From NCBI GenBank assembly GCA_027563935.2, contig JANVAS020000239.1:4836001-4900000 (forward strand): DNA of 64,000 nt, read 5' to 3'. Source of the DNA: Costus lasius (lineage: Eukaryota; Streptophyta; Magnoliopsida; Zingiberales; Costaceae). A program made the position numbers and the translations under genes. Below the pieces are notes generated by a model. That model saw nothing but the letters and a program-made list of their open reading frames with translations. It was not told the origin of the DNA and did no database searches. Of the stretch, positions 23,210 to 34,826 are shown piece after piece. The first letter of the stretch is position 1; each line of letters starts with the position of its first letter.

Positions 23210-24910
23210 TGAAGAAACCCCTTTCGAGAGGGGGGGGGGGGCGCAAACCCTAATACCATGCACTTAAAACTTTTGCATGAGCGGAAGTAGGGTTAAGAAT
23301 CGCATGTATGATTGAATGATCAACTTAAAACTATGATTGAATGAAAGATGCGATTCATACCAATGCCATTTGAAGATGACGCCTTGGATCTAAGAGAGCA
23401 ACGAAGATCTCCTCCTTAGGACGCGCACACAAGATGAGGAAGCGCTTACTATCTTGGTGCTCCTTGTGCTAGCAAGGCTCCAAGAGTGTCTTTGATCGAT
23501 TGCAAAGGGAAAAGAGAGATTTCTTCTTGGCGTTTTTCTCTTGTCGCCTTCGACTTTCTCCACACGAGAATGCCACTTCCAAGCCAACCCCCAAGAGGCG
23601 AGAAAGGCGTGAAGAGACCAAAGAGGAGCGACGTGAGATCATGGCAACGTTCGAGAGGTGCTATCCAAAAATAGCATGCCACATCTCTACGTGCGATCTT
23701 AGGATTCACCCCAATCGCAAATGCCACATCAGCATTGAACCATACGCTCATTCAAGAGCTGGTTCAAAGCGATTTGGTCCGCTAACCAAATAAACCAAGA
23801 AATAAGTGCAGATCAAAATAAACCCTAAGGCTCTCAATCTGACCGTCAATCTCTCAATGCTTCTGATCTGACTGATCTAGCATTCATTCTCTCGATCGAA
23901 GCTTACCGATCTCAAGCCCTAATCAATCAAACATGATCAGACCAGATCTCACTCACAATCAGAGATTTAATCCCATTAAACTGAACCCAAACAATTCAGT
24001 CCACACGATCTGACTTAAGTAAGCCATATCATCAAATTGTGCGACCCTGAGGGTTTCCTTTAAATGTCGGTAACGATAACTCACGTTATCACGACCAGTG
24101 AGGGGTATCTAGCAACACATCACTGTCTCCCGATATAAAGGAAAGAGTCTTCCAAGACTTCACCCAAAAAATAGCACAAGTGTGAATCAATTCACAAAGC
24201 ATACATATTTCCTTTGCCACTGGATGTTCTTATTGGACAAGCCTGTCAAGCTTGTAGCTCCAATATGATGAGCATGATTAGATCATATGAACACTGTCAC
24301 CTGGGTATGGCCATACACTCTCTCAATCATCTCATCCAGGGGGCCCCTTTAGAACATCACACTCCTTCAATAAGGAGACGGCAATCCTATGTCTATCACT
24401 AGTGCTCTAACCTGACTCAAGCTCACCATCCAAGATAGTCTATAATCATTATGTTTCAAATGATATTGAACTACCTCAAAACAATGACAATCATCATTTA
24501 GAAAACACAAGTGATCTCAAGTCAGAGGAAATGTGCCACTTGTCTTAATCAAGGAACATTCACATTGTGACAAACAATTGAACATCCTAGTAGGGTCTGT
24601 CTAGTACATCCAATGTACCCATGAGTCTACATCTTATTCCATGCTCGAAGCATCCTATAAGATTAGAACACATATTAGTCTTATCCATATCAAGGCTGTC
24701 TCATGTTCACCAAGATATATCGACTAAGGACATAATAGCATGTCAGCTCAGCTGAACAGCTTTGAGACATTATTCAGAAGAACATATATTGCAGCAGACA
24801 ATGTAAACAACTGAATAATAACCATGCCTTTATAAACATTATAGTTTATTACATGATACACATACATTCCCACAGGCCTCAAACATTAGCCTTAAGGGCA
24901 TACCCCAACA
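23210..24910 (-). repeat. 5' LTR of E3
   Basis: 1701 bp and the partner of 15785-17482. It carries a G-tract of 12 at the U5 side. It ends in CCCCAACA, followed by TSD ACGAG at 24911-24915 and the resumed E2 leader. Confidence 0.94.
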
Positions 24911-24915
24911 ACGAG

Positions 24916-26249
24916 AAGCGATAAATCCCTTCTCTGTAACACGCAGGTGAAATCCCGCACCGTCTGAAGATAGATGGACGTGCCCACTGAGTGGGTACAA
25001 CACGGCTCCAACGATAGTCAGAACAGTGAGGTTTCGCGTCAGAAGGCTATCGAGCTTGATATTTTAGCGTTGGATTTTAACGGTCTTTTATCTTCTTTAC
25101 TATCATGCAAATCCTATGGTGATAGCAGAAGATAAATAAATCATGCATTTCTAATTATTTAGAAAATAAAAGAAAGCATGGATCTTATGTGGTAAAAGCC
25201 CATAGAGCCTAAGTAAGACCTTAAATCAACTTAAGTCTTCACTTGAGCTCTTTTGCATCTCATCTGGTCCAACCCAGGGCCCTAGCGCTCAATGCTGCTC
25301 AGGTACGCCCACCAGCTGAATGCTACTCTGCGATGTGTGCTTTTGTGCTCTTGTCTAATTAAAATACATTTTAATCTATCTAGACAAGTTTGACTCGCAG
25401 GTCAATAATACAATAAATTAATTAAAAATGTGATTCGCAGATCACAAAAATAATAATTTACCAGGCTCGCAGGCCCCAGCACAGCACACATTAATAGGGC
25501 AACCCACATAAGATTAAATAAACAAGCATCATGGCATCATTCAATCAACATGTGATCCATAGACAAAATAAAATTTTCGAAATCCCATTGGAATCAATTT
25601 TACTTGTCTTATGTGCCCTACAACCTTACAACGGTCCATTGATAGGGATCCACTCATCATGTCTAGTTAGATCCATGCCTTTTGCATGCACCAAGTCATA
25701 ACTGACTCGCGTTGACCTAATGGTCAACCATGCATGCGCCAAGGGCTGAACTACCAACATGAGTTCTGGCAAACGGGTGTGACTCCGAGCCTAACTCATG
25801 TGCGTTCACTGGTTGTCTCAACCAGACCTCGCTACACGCCTGTGATGCAGTCGACCTATAGCCACCTCATGCTTGCGCACAGGTGCCATCTGGTCGACCC
25901 ATCTAGGCTGTCAGATGGTCTGATCAGACTGGTTGGATCTATTCAAGATGATGCTTTCAACCCTATCAACCCGTCTAAGGGTTTATAGTAGGCGCTTATT
26001 AGATCTAATGAAGGGCGCGCAAGTTCTTTTGATTTGAGAAAGCAAAGCATGCGCCAACACATGCGCAACATAATAACTTGCATGTAAACTTAAGCATGCG
26101 CCAATACATGCGCAACATGATAACTTGCATGTAAACTTAAGCATGCGCCAATACATGCGCAACATGATAACAAACCTTAGATCAAAGCTATAAGAACATA
26201 CAAGGATCACACATAAACAACAAGCAATCATATGAACATACGATACCAT
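24916..26249 (-). other. E2 leader, LTR-proximal part
   Basis: Continuation of the E2 leader after E3. Hairpin 1 (CCCACTGAGTGGG on the + strand) is at 24983-24995. The B-box-like stem seen in E1, E3 and E4 is missing: the stretch around 25290-25330 is shorter and rearranged. A 47-bp tandem repeat lies at 26046-26171. Confidence 0.75.
26046..26171. repeat. 47-bp tandem repeat in the E2 leader
   Basis: Units at 26046-26092 and 26093-26139 plus a partial third to 26171. Each begins AGCATGCGCCAA and contains ATGCGCAACAT. The units are nearly identical, so the duplication is recent. The other leaders here have only a single copy of this kind of sequence. Confidence 0.85.
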
Positions 26250-26263
26250 GCTCTGATACCAAT
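26250..26263 (-). other. Primer-binding site of E2
   Basis: The minus strand reads ATTGGTATCAGAGC directly after the 5' LTR: initiator tRNA-Met type. Confidence 0.92.
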
Positions 26264-27967
26264 TGTTGGGTCCCCTTCAAGGGGGAGCGCAAAGGGGTGA
26301 AACCCTAATGGGGCACATATATGCTTATATATGTATATGCGGATAGCGGAAGCTAGGGCTTCAAGATCGGTTAGCATGACATATGATTAACTTGTAAACA
26401 AGGATTGCAAAGAATCAACTCATACCATAGCCATAAGATTGGATGCGGCTTGGAAGCAAGAGGGCAAACAAGCTCTCCTCCAAAGAAAACACACACTAGA
26501 TGAGAGATAGCCCCTTCTTGTTACTCCTTGTGCTAGCAAGGAACGCCAAGTCTCCTAACCGTGTGAAGGAGATCGATGTGTTCTTGGATAGCCGAATGCT
26601 TTCTTCCCTTTCTCTCGTCGAGAGCCACCACACTCAAGAGAAGGCAACGCCAAAAGCAATGAAGCATTGAGGCGTTATCTTGGCTTTAGGCGTTTTGGCG
26701 TTGAGACTTCCATATATGGTAAGTCTTAAATCTTCACATGTTGACGCATAGTGAACTAATCAAAACGCCCATCAAAACGAACCATGCGTTCACATAAGTG
26801 AACCGGTTCAATTGACTTTGGTTCAACAACCAAATCAAACCAAGATCAAACCAAGATATGGTCTAGATCTCATTAAACCAAAACGGGTTCAAGATCTAAC
26901 CACACATCATTTGATGCTCTTGATCTCACCGATTTAGCATCCACACTCTCGATCGAAGCTTACCGATCTCAAGCCCTAATCAATCAAACATGATCAGACC
27001 AGATCTCACTTACAATCAGAGTTTAAACTCCTTTAAACTGAACCAAAACAATTCAGTCCACACGATCTGACATAAGTGAGCCATATCACCAAATTGTGTG
27101 ACCCTGAGGGTTTCCTTTAAATGTCGGTAACGATAACTTACGTTGTCACGACCAGTGAGGGGTATCTAGCAACACATCACTGTCTCCCGATATAAAGGAA
27201 AGAGTCTTCCAAGACTACACCCAAACCATAGCACAAGTGTGAATCCACTTCACTAGGCATACATGTTTCCTTTGCCACTGGATGTTCTTATTGGACAAGC
27301 ATGTCAAGCCTGTAGCTCCAATATGATGAGCATGATTAGATCAGGTGAGCATAGTCACCTGGGTATGGCCATACACTTTCTTAATCATCTCATTTAGGGG
27401 GGCCCCTTTAGAACATCACACTCCTTAAACAAGGAGACGGCAATCCTATATCCATCACTAGTGTCCTAACCTGACTCATGATCATTATCCAAGACAGTCT
27501 ATAACCATTATGTTTCAAATGATATTGAACTACCTCAAAACAATGACAATCATCATTTAGAAACACAAGTGATCTCAAGTCAGAGGACATGTGTCACTTG
27601 TTGCAAACAAGGAATATTCACATTGTGACAAGCAATTGAATATCCTAGTAGGGTCTGTCCAGTACATCCAATGTACCCATGAGTCTACATCTTATTCCAT
27701 GCTCGAAGCATCCTATAAGATTAGAACACATATTAGTCTCAATCATATCAAGGCTGTCTCATGTTCACCAAGATATCTCGACTAAGGACATTACAGCATA
27801 TCAGCCTAGCTGAACAGCATTGAGACATTATTCAGAAGCACACTTATTGCAGCAGACAATGTAACATACTGAATAACAACCATTGCCTTTATAAACATCA
27901 CAGTTTATACATGATACTCATAGAATCCTAAGGCCTCAAACATTAGCCTTAAGGGCATACCCCAACA
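26264..27967 (-). repeat. 5' LTR of E2
   Basis: 1704 bp, identical in length to 9726-11429 with about 11 scattered substitutions. It ends CCCCAACA at 27967, then TSD CTTAG and Gypsy-1 pol. Confidence 0.94.
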
Positions 27968-29456
27968 CTTAGATGGGTATTACTTTTGCAAGAGTTTGAT
28001 CTGAAAATCAAAGAGAAAAAGGGATCGGAAAACTTAGTTGCAGATCATCTTTTAAGGATAACTGTAGAAGTTGATAAAAGTGATTCCATCAATGATTACT
28101 TCCTTGAAGAACAACTCTTGAGTATTGAACGGACCAATGCTCCATGGTATGCTGATATAGTAAATTATCTTGTTGCTAATGTTTTTTCTCTTGATTTGAG
28201 CTATCAAGGAAAGAAGAGATTCTTAACTGAGGTAAAATACTATTTTTGGGATGAGCCTTATGTATTTAGAAGATATGCAGATGGAATATTTAGAAGATGT
28301 ATCCGCAAAGAGGAGATCAAGGATATATTATTTCAGTGTCATGGATCAACTTATGGAAGGCATGTTAGTACTGAGAATACTATTTTTAAAGTATTACAAT
28401 CTGGATTTTATTGGCCCTCAATCTTTAAAAATGCTAGAAATTTTATAATGTCATGTGATAGTTGTAAAAAGATGGGGAACATCAACAAGAGGAATGAGAT
28501 GCCATTGCCCACTATACTTGAAGTTGAAATATTTGATGCTTGGGATTGATTTTATGGGACCGTTTCCATCATCTAGAGGTAACAAATATATACTTATGGC
28601 AGTATATTATGTTTCCAAGTGGGTGGAAGCCATTGCTTCACCTACTAATGATTCCAGTGTTGTGGTAAAGATGTTTATGAAATATTTTCACGATTTGGGG
28701 CACCATGAATAGTAATCAGTGATGGAGGTTCTCATTTTATTGAACACAAATTTTCAGCTTTGCATCGAAAATATGGGGTGAATCATATTGTTGCAACACC
28801 TTACCATCCCCAAACAAGTGGACAAGTTGAGATATCAAATAGAGAGATCAAAGGGATATTAGAGAAAATAGTGTCAAGAACAAGGAAAGACTGGGCTTCT
28901 AAGCTTCATGATTCGCTTTGGGCATATCGGACTACTTTCAAAACACCGATAGGTATGTCTCCTTTTCAATTAGTTTATGGTAAATCTTGTCATTCCTGTA
29001 GAGCTCGAGCACAAGGCATTCTGGGCGATCAAAACACTAAATTTCGACATGAAAAACGCGGGTGAACAACGTAAGTTACAATTGAACGAGCTTGATGAGA
29101 TTAGACTCTCCGCTTAAGAAAATGCAAGGATCTATAAAGTGAGGACTAAAATATGGCATGATCGACATATACTTAGAAAGGAATTCCAGCTAGGTGAATT
29201 TGTTCTTTTGTTTAATTATAGGTTGAGACTTTTTCACGGTAAACTTAAATCTCGATGGTCTGGACCTTTTCCGGTTAAGAAAACCTATCCATACGGAGCT
29301 GTTGACATATGGAGCGACAGAACGGGGGTGTTTAAGGTTAATGGTCAGAGATTGAAACATTATTTTCATGAAGAACAAGTTGATGAAGGAGAAAAATTTC
29401 TACTTGATGAACCACTAGCAAATCCGAGTGCAGAACGGTCAAGCTATGACCTCTAA
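27968..29456 (+). pseudogene. Gypsy-1 pol remainder: end of RNase H and integrase
   Basis: Resumes the RNase H end (RWVLLLQEFDLKIKEKKGSENLVADHL). It continues through the integrase zinc motif (CHGSTYGRH ... CDSCKKMG), the core ([37 protein letters not shown], with D, D and E all still visible), and the C-terminal block FQLGEFVLLFNYRLRLFHGKLKSRWSGPF, ending at TAA 29454-29456. The frame breaks several times: near 28545 (missing bases at the expected WGID), near 28700, near 28990, and a TAA at about 29115-29117 where Tyr is expected. No chromodomain follows, which fits the Athila/Tat group. It is non-functional. Confidence 0.92.
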
Positions 29457-29466
29457 ATTAGCGCTT

Positions 29467-29484
29467 CTTGGGAGGCAACCCAAG
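29467..29484 (+). other. Hairpin just after the Gypsy-1 pol stop
   Basis: CTTGGGAGGCAACCCAAG, with 6-bp arms CTTGGG/CCCAAG, ten bases after the stop codon. Gypsy-3 carries the same hairpin (53281-53298) after its own pol stop. This suggests a conserved processing or splicing-related element, which is inference. Confidence 0.7.
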
Positions 29485-29866
29485 CACTCTTTCTTTTGTT
29501 TTTGTTTTAATTTATTTTTTGAGCTAACTTTCTCTTTTTCTTTTTGTAGGTACGTCTTTTTCAGCAATCTTTAAATTTTTTACAAATTATGGTACTACCG
29601 TAATGTTTGTTGGTACCATAATTCCGAGCTATTTCTGTCCAAAAAGTTTCGAGGATTTTATGGTACTACCGTAATGAATTTTACAGACCGTAATTCTGGC
29701 TCAATTTTTTCCAAAAAGTTTCAAGGCTTTTACGGTACTGCCATAAAGGTTTTCATGGTACTGTAATTTTGGGTCATTTTCTTACATAATCTTTTGGAAT
29801 TTTAGAGTAGATTACGGTAGCACCGTAACATTTTTTACTGTACCGTATTTCAAATTACGGCAGTGT
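29485..29866 (+). repeat. Gypsy-1 3' tail with CGGTA palindromic array
   Basis: Non-coding and T-rich, then about four degenerate units of roughly 73 bp from 29583. Each is built on inverted motifs such as ATGGTACTACCGTAA and TACGGTAGCACCGTA, with spacers containing CCAAAAAGTTTC. The array is cut at 29866 by another LTR. Related palindromes reappear at 32307-32321 and 34368-34397, which marks those stretches as the same tail. Confidence 0.75.
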
Positions 29867-31720
29867 TGTTAGTGTATATGCCCTAGGACCTAATATTGGT
29901 CCATTATTGTACTACTTAACATTGATATTTATATATCATTATGGTATTGTCGTTATCATCATTTGTTTACATCTGCGAATGTGTACTTATATGATAATGT
30001 CCCTAGAGACAGAATGGATCTGTGCTCAAACTTTTTGTCCCCAGTCAAGTACCTTAGTAGATATGGGACAGCTATAGTACATGAGAGACTGGTATATGGG
30101 CTGGTCAGGTACGAAATGCTAATGCAAACATATGGGTATATCAGTGGTAGATATACTGGATCGACCCGCTGTGAGGTAATGACTTGGTGTCATGAGTTAT
30201 CCTACAAGTGACAGGAGATGTCTTGATCCCTAGACTTGAGGTCATTGACTCTTCTATGTGGTTAGGGACATGCTTTGATACCACCTAACATCTCGCCGTA
30301 GTTGGGAGGTCATAACGGCTGTCATTGAGTATGTCACGACCGATATGAGAAGATCAATTGACAGATAGAGGATTTGCCCATTCCTGAGGGAAGCTTGATA
30401 TCCATAGGGCCCCTTATGGTTCTATGACTAAAAGTGTATGGCCATACCCAGGTGAGAACCTGATTTAGTCATAACCATGTGATTGGGTTAAAACAAGTGG
30501 TGACACACTTGTCCAATCGGATATTAGTTTGGCATAGAGACTATAATACATTAGTGCCTAGTTGCGATGATGGGGATGTCGATGTCAATATCCATTCCGA
30601 TGACTTGGGTAGCAGCGATGCACTGCTATGTGTCACTCACTACTTGTGGTGACCTTAGGTCAGCACTGCCAATGTCAAAGGAACCTACAGGGTCGCACAC
30701 CTTGATGCTCGAATTTTCGTGTTGATCGGATAGCCATTGGATCGAGTTATTGGCTAATTCAGATCTATTTGGGAGATTCATCGGCGCCAATGGGCCTAAT
30801 GAGATGGAAGAAACTTATTAAGGCCAACTTCCATTTTTGGCATATAAACCAAATTAACCATGGTTAACCTCGTTTGACCTTGGGTTAAATTGGATTGGAT
30901 CCAATGGGTTGATTAACATGCATAATGGACCTTGGGCTAGGCCCATTATATAGTTGGGCTTACTGATAAGTTAATTGGGCTTAAGGAGAAGAAAAGGTAA
31001 GCACATATTTAACCCTAGTTAGACTAGGGTTAGCGCCTATGCCTTAATTAATATCATGTGATTAATTAAAGTTGATTTTGAATTAATCATTTGAGATAAA
31101 ATAGGGGCTAATTAATTAATTAATTAGAGTCCTATTTTTGTGGAGATTTAATAGGGTTGATTTTATTTAAATAACTTAGAGTCCCAATTGGATTAGGATT
31201 TAATTAATTAATTCCTAAAATCATGCTCTCCTAATTCTTCTCCAAGCCACACATGATCTCTATAAAAGAGACCTTTGCCCGCCCCTCTCATGGCACTAAT
31301 TCCTCTTGTAGGCATGGAGACAAGTGGAGCGGCGAAAGCTTGGGGTTCTTAGAGATTTTCTCCTCTTCTTCCAACAAGACTAAAGAGATCTTCTTCCTCT
31401 TCTTCGCTTGGCGCTTCCCAACCTTGGTGATTGGCGCAAGTGTTCAAGAGGAAGTCCCTTGGCGTGGATCTTCTTCCCGAGGCTAGCACCGGGCGTGGAA
31501 GAAGAAGACTCAAAGCATCCGTGTGTGTGAGACTGCAAAGGGCGCACACTTGGGCACATACATCGACATCGTCTCAAATTGCTTCAAGGTACCTTCTCAT
31601 CTCATCGTGTCGACTCCCTCGCAACTATCTTCACTGGGTTTTTGGGACTGGCCTGTTCTCGGGTTATTCTTCCGCTGTGCTTTCTATGAAAATTTTTTTA
31701 AATATCCTCGGGGTTTCCCA
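29867..31720 (+). repeat. LTR of a second, more distant copia family
   Basis: About 1854 bp from TGTTAGTGTATATGCCC to GGTTTCCCA, followed by a primer-binding-like site. It is not close to the main family but shares islands with it: the start TGTT...TATGCCC, the palindrome GTATGGCCATAC (30436-30447) preceded by a GGGCCCC run, and CAGGGTCGCACA near 30690. TATAAA occurs near 31262. No matching TSD or 3' LTR is visible, so the element is truncated. The start could alternatively be 29864. Confidence 0.75.
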
Positions 31721-32290
31721 ATAGTGGTATTAGAGGGACTTGTGAGCCTTGAATGATGTTTTTCATGCTTTTCTATGCTCACATGCCATATCTAATTTTT
31801 GCAAATTGCATATGCCATGCTAACGATTTTTCTAAGTAGGAAAAATTGTAGGTCTTTGCTTCCAATCCTCTATTCAATTTCTTTTTGATTATTGGATGAT
31901 TTTTTTTCTAATTGATTTAAGATTGAAGGTGCACGCAATTTCGTTAAGTAGGACGGGCATTGTGTCTTCGGACTAGCCAGGTATCTTGATCAGATAAAAT
32001 TGCCAGCTGAAAGGATCTATAAAATCATGATGAAACATAATCTCAGATAATCAAAAGATTTGTGATAAGAAGAAGAGGAAGAAAGACATGTTTTATAAGA
32101 AACTAAAATTTCAGATTTTAGTATTTTCATGAGCATATAGAATTGCATGAGTAAGTACCTTGTTTGTGCATGATGTTGTGATCACTAGTCAAGCCCCAAT
32201 TGGATGCCTGCGATGTATTCTTGTGAGGCTTGCATGCCGCGATTCTTTTTCTTTTATTTTGTAAAATTCTAGATGAAGATTAGGGGGCGC
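31721..32290 (+). other. Remnant of the second copia element's leader, grading into Gypsy-1 tail
   Basis: Begins ATAGTGGTATTAGAGG, a primer-binding site degraded at two or three positions from TGGTATCAGAG. The following 570 bp have no coding capacity. The exact junction back to Gypsy-1 is not visible. Gypsy-1-like palindromes return at 32307, so the junction lies before that. Confidence 0.5.
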
Positions 32291-32633
32291 ATCCACATAA
32301 CCAAAATACGGCACTGCCGTAAAATATAACACGGCCGTATTTTTATCCTGGACGCGCGACACTTTCGGGCCCGAAACTTGTGCGGGGCGTAAATTTTGAT
32401 CCAGAACTCCAAATTGAGATCCGAAAGTTGCTACGAACTCGTCTTTAAGAGGAGAAGACACAAGAAGTGAAAGCCTGAATTTTTATCAAGGATCGAGGGA
32501 GCAACCAATAGAGAGGCGATTAGGGTTCGGCCTCACACTGAGAGGCATACAGACCACCTTAGGCCATGAAATTTACACTGAAGCTTCATCTGGAGTTGGA
32601 GAGCATACACCAGAAGTTTCATCTAGGGAGAAA
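32291..32633 (+). other. Gypsy-1 tail with perfect palindrome
   Basis: Non-coding. TACGGCACTGCCGTA at 32307-32321 is a perfect inverted repeat around one central base, followed by ACGGCCGTA. It ends at the insertion site of a solo LTR, TSD AGAAA at 32629-32633. Confidence 0.6.
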
Positions 32634-34313
32634 TGTAGAGGGTCCCCTTCAAGGGGAGCGAAACCCTAGATAGGCGCATAACATGAAACAAGCGGAAGCA
32701 AGGGTTTCTATAGATCTTTTTAACTTGTCATATGATCAACTTTCATGAACTAGTATAGATCAGAAGAGATTCATACCATGGCCATCGCTTTGATGGAGCT
32801 TTGGAAGAAGATCGCAAGAAGCTTTCCTCCGAAGGTACCGCACACAAGAAGATAGATGGCGCCTCCTTGTTGATCCTTGTGCTAGCAAAGATCTTCAAGT
32901 CTCCTTGTCGAGTGGAAGGGAGGAGATGTTTTTCCTTGGCCGAGAGCTCCTTGTCATCAACACGTCAATCACACGAGAGTGTATCCGTCAAGAGGAAGGA
33001 GCGACAAAAATCGTGAGGAGTTGTGAACGTGAGGCGTTGAGAAGCTATTTTGGAAACCGCCACTTCCAAAAATAGTAAGCCTTCACTTCATGCGTTGATG
33101 CGTTCACCCAAGTGAACCGAACGCATATGCATCTCCCCTTTGAACCATGTGCTCACATATGAGCCGGTTCATATTGGTTTGGTTCAAAACCAATCAAGCC
33201 AAGCCTTGAGTCCAGATCAAATTAAACCCTAAGGTTCCAGATCTGACCGTTCATCTCTTGATGCTCCTGATCTCACCGATCTAGCATCCATTCTCTCAAT
33301 CGAAGCTTACCGATCTCAAGCCCTAATCAATCAAACATGATCAGACCAGATCTCACTCACAATCAGAGATTAAATCCCTTTAAACTGAACCTCAACAATT
33401 CAGTCCACACGATCTGACTTAAGTAAGCCATATCATCAAATTGTGCGACCCTAAGGGTTTCCTTTAAATGTCGGTAACGATAACTTACATTATCACGATC
33501 AGTGAGGGGTATCTAGCAACACATCACTGTCTCCCGATATAAAGGAAAGAGTATTCCAAGACTACACCCAAACCACAGCACAAGTGTGAATCCACTTCAC
33601 GAGGCATACAAATTTCCTTTGCCACTGGATGTTCTTATTGGACAAGCGAGTCAAGCCTGTAACTCCAATATGATGAGCATGATTAGAACAGATGAACATA
33701 GTCACCTGGTATGGCCATACACTTTCTCAATCATCTCATCCAGGGGGGCCCCCAATAGAACATCACACTCCTTAAACAAGGAGACGGCAATCCTATATCT
33801 ATCACTAGTGCCCTAACCTGACTCATGATCATTATCCAAGATAGTCTATAACCATTATGTTTCAAATGATATTGAACTACCTCAAAACAATGACAATCAT
33901 CATTTAGAAACACAAGTGATCTCAAGTCAGAGGATATGTGCCACTTGTTGCATTCAAGGATTATTCACATTGTGACAAGCAATTGAATATCCTAGTAGGG
34001 TCTGTCCAGTACATCCAATGTACCCATGAGTCTACATCTTATTCCATGCTCGAAGCATCCTATAAGATTAGAACACATATTAGTCTCAATCATATCAAGG
34101 CTGTCTCATGTTCACCAAGATATCTCGACTAAGGACATAGAGCATGTCAGCCTAGCTGAACAGCATTGAGACATTATTCAGAAGTACATGTATTGCAGCA
34201 GATAATATAACAACCTGAATAACAACCATTGCCTTTATAAACATAAGAGTTTATACAGGATACTGATACAATCCCAAGGCCTCAAACATTAGCCTTAAGG
34301 GCATACCCCAACA
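32634..34313 (-). mobile_element. Solo LTR of the main copia family
   Basis: 1680 bp, starting TGTAGAGGGTCCCC and ending CCCCAACA on the + strand. It is flanked by the perfect TSD AGAAA at 32629-32633 and 34314-34318, with no internal region. Family landmarks are present: CCCC/GGGG hairpin, CGGTAACGATAACT, the C-tract block and the TATGGCCATA palindrome. A solo LTR with a TSD is the product of recombination between the two LTRs of a former full element. Confidence 0.95.
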
Positions 34314-34318
34314 AGAAA

Positions 34319-34826
34319 TTGATGACACAGTGAGTGACGCCACTGTTCACAGCATCTTCTACAAATTACGGTGCTGTAATTTTGATTACAGCACCGTGTT
34401 CTGTAAAATTTTCTTCCTTTCTTTTTCGATTCTGATCATCTAAAATTATGGTTATTGTAATCTTTCCTCCATGCTAGCTTAGACATATTTTGGGCCATGG
34501 GGAGTAATTTTCCTTAATTTTTAATGACTAGATAACTTTTATTTTGTCAAGTTTAATTTTAGTATGATAATTCTACTTCTGTGATGTTTGTCTTTAAAAC
34601 TCCATAGATTTATTTTTTCATGCATGTTTTAGAATTTTGCGAAATAGACTGAGAGGTTGATTGTGAAATTCGGAACCCTAGAAATTATCGACTTTCGAAC
34701 TTATCGTAAGAGATTAAGTTTGTTCTTTGATTCTGATTTTTAGTGATTTTATTGCCATGTTGATAATTTGAATCTAGGATGAGTTATTGTGTTAGACTTG
34801 AATTGATGCTACAAGAGATTGAATAT
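34319..34826 (+). other. Gypsy-1 tail, last part
   Basis: AT-rich and non-coding. A perfect 13-bp inverted repeat lies at 34368-34380 and 34385-34397 (ACGGTGCTGTAAT, loop TTTG). It ends where the Gypsy-3 LTR begins. No 3' LTR or polypurine tract of Gypsy-1 is visible, so the element is incomplete on this side. Confidence 0.6.

Larger units (their letters stand above)
15785..24910 (-). mobile_element. Copia element E3, complete and intact, nested in E2
   Basis: A 9126-bp element with TSD ACGAG at 15780-15784 and 24911-24915. LTRs of 1698 bp (15785-17482) and 1701 bp (23210-24910) differ by about 3 substitutions plus a G-tract of 9 versus 12, so this is the youngest insertion in the window. 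Primer-binding site, leader, uninterrupted gag-pol and polypurine tract are all present. It is the best candidate for a potentially mobile copy. One reservation is a Gly-to-Arg change beside the first integrase Asp. Confidence 0.95.
9726..27967 (-). mobile_element. Copia element E2 (minus strand), split by E3
   Basis: Same family as E1 but inverted. It is flanked by TSD CTTAG at 9721-9725 and 27968-27972. The LTRs are 9726-11429 and 26264-27967, both 1704 bp with about 11 substitutions. The internal region is interrupted in the leader by E3 (15785-24910). Without E3 and one TSD copy, E2 is about 9.1 kb, the family's normal length. Its gag-pol carries two TAG codons. It is older than E3 by LTR divergence, as the nesting requires. 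Confidence 0.95.

Noticed and set aside
26046..26171. CRISPR-like array
   Set aside because: Units are directly tandem with no spacers, in a plant retrotransposon leader.
9726..27967. E2 and E3 as a tandem or segmental duplication
   Set aside because: Each has its own TSD, E3 sits inside the E2 leader, and healing E3 restores the E2 leader. The LTR subfamilies also differ.
31253..31756. Small host-like gene near the end of the second copia LTR (frames of 65-97 codons)
   Set aside because: The frames overlap on both strands, lie inside the LTR and its U5 end, and show no domain. This is where LTR transcription and leader sequence are expected.
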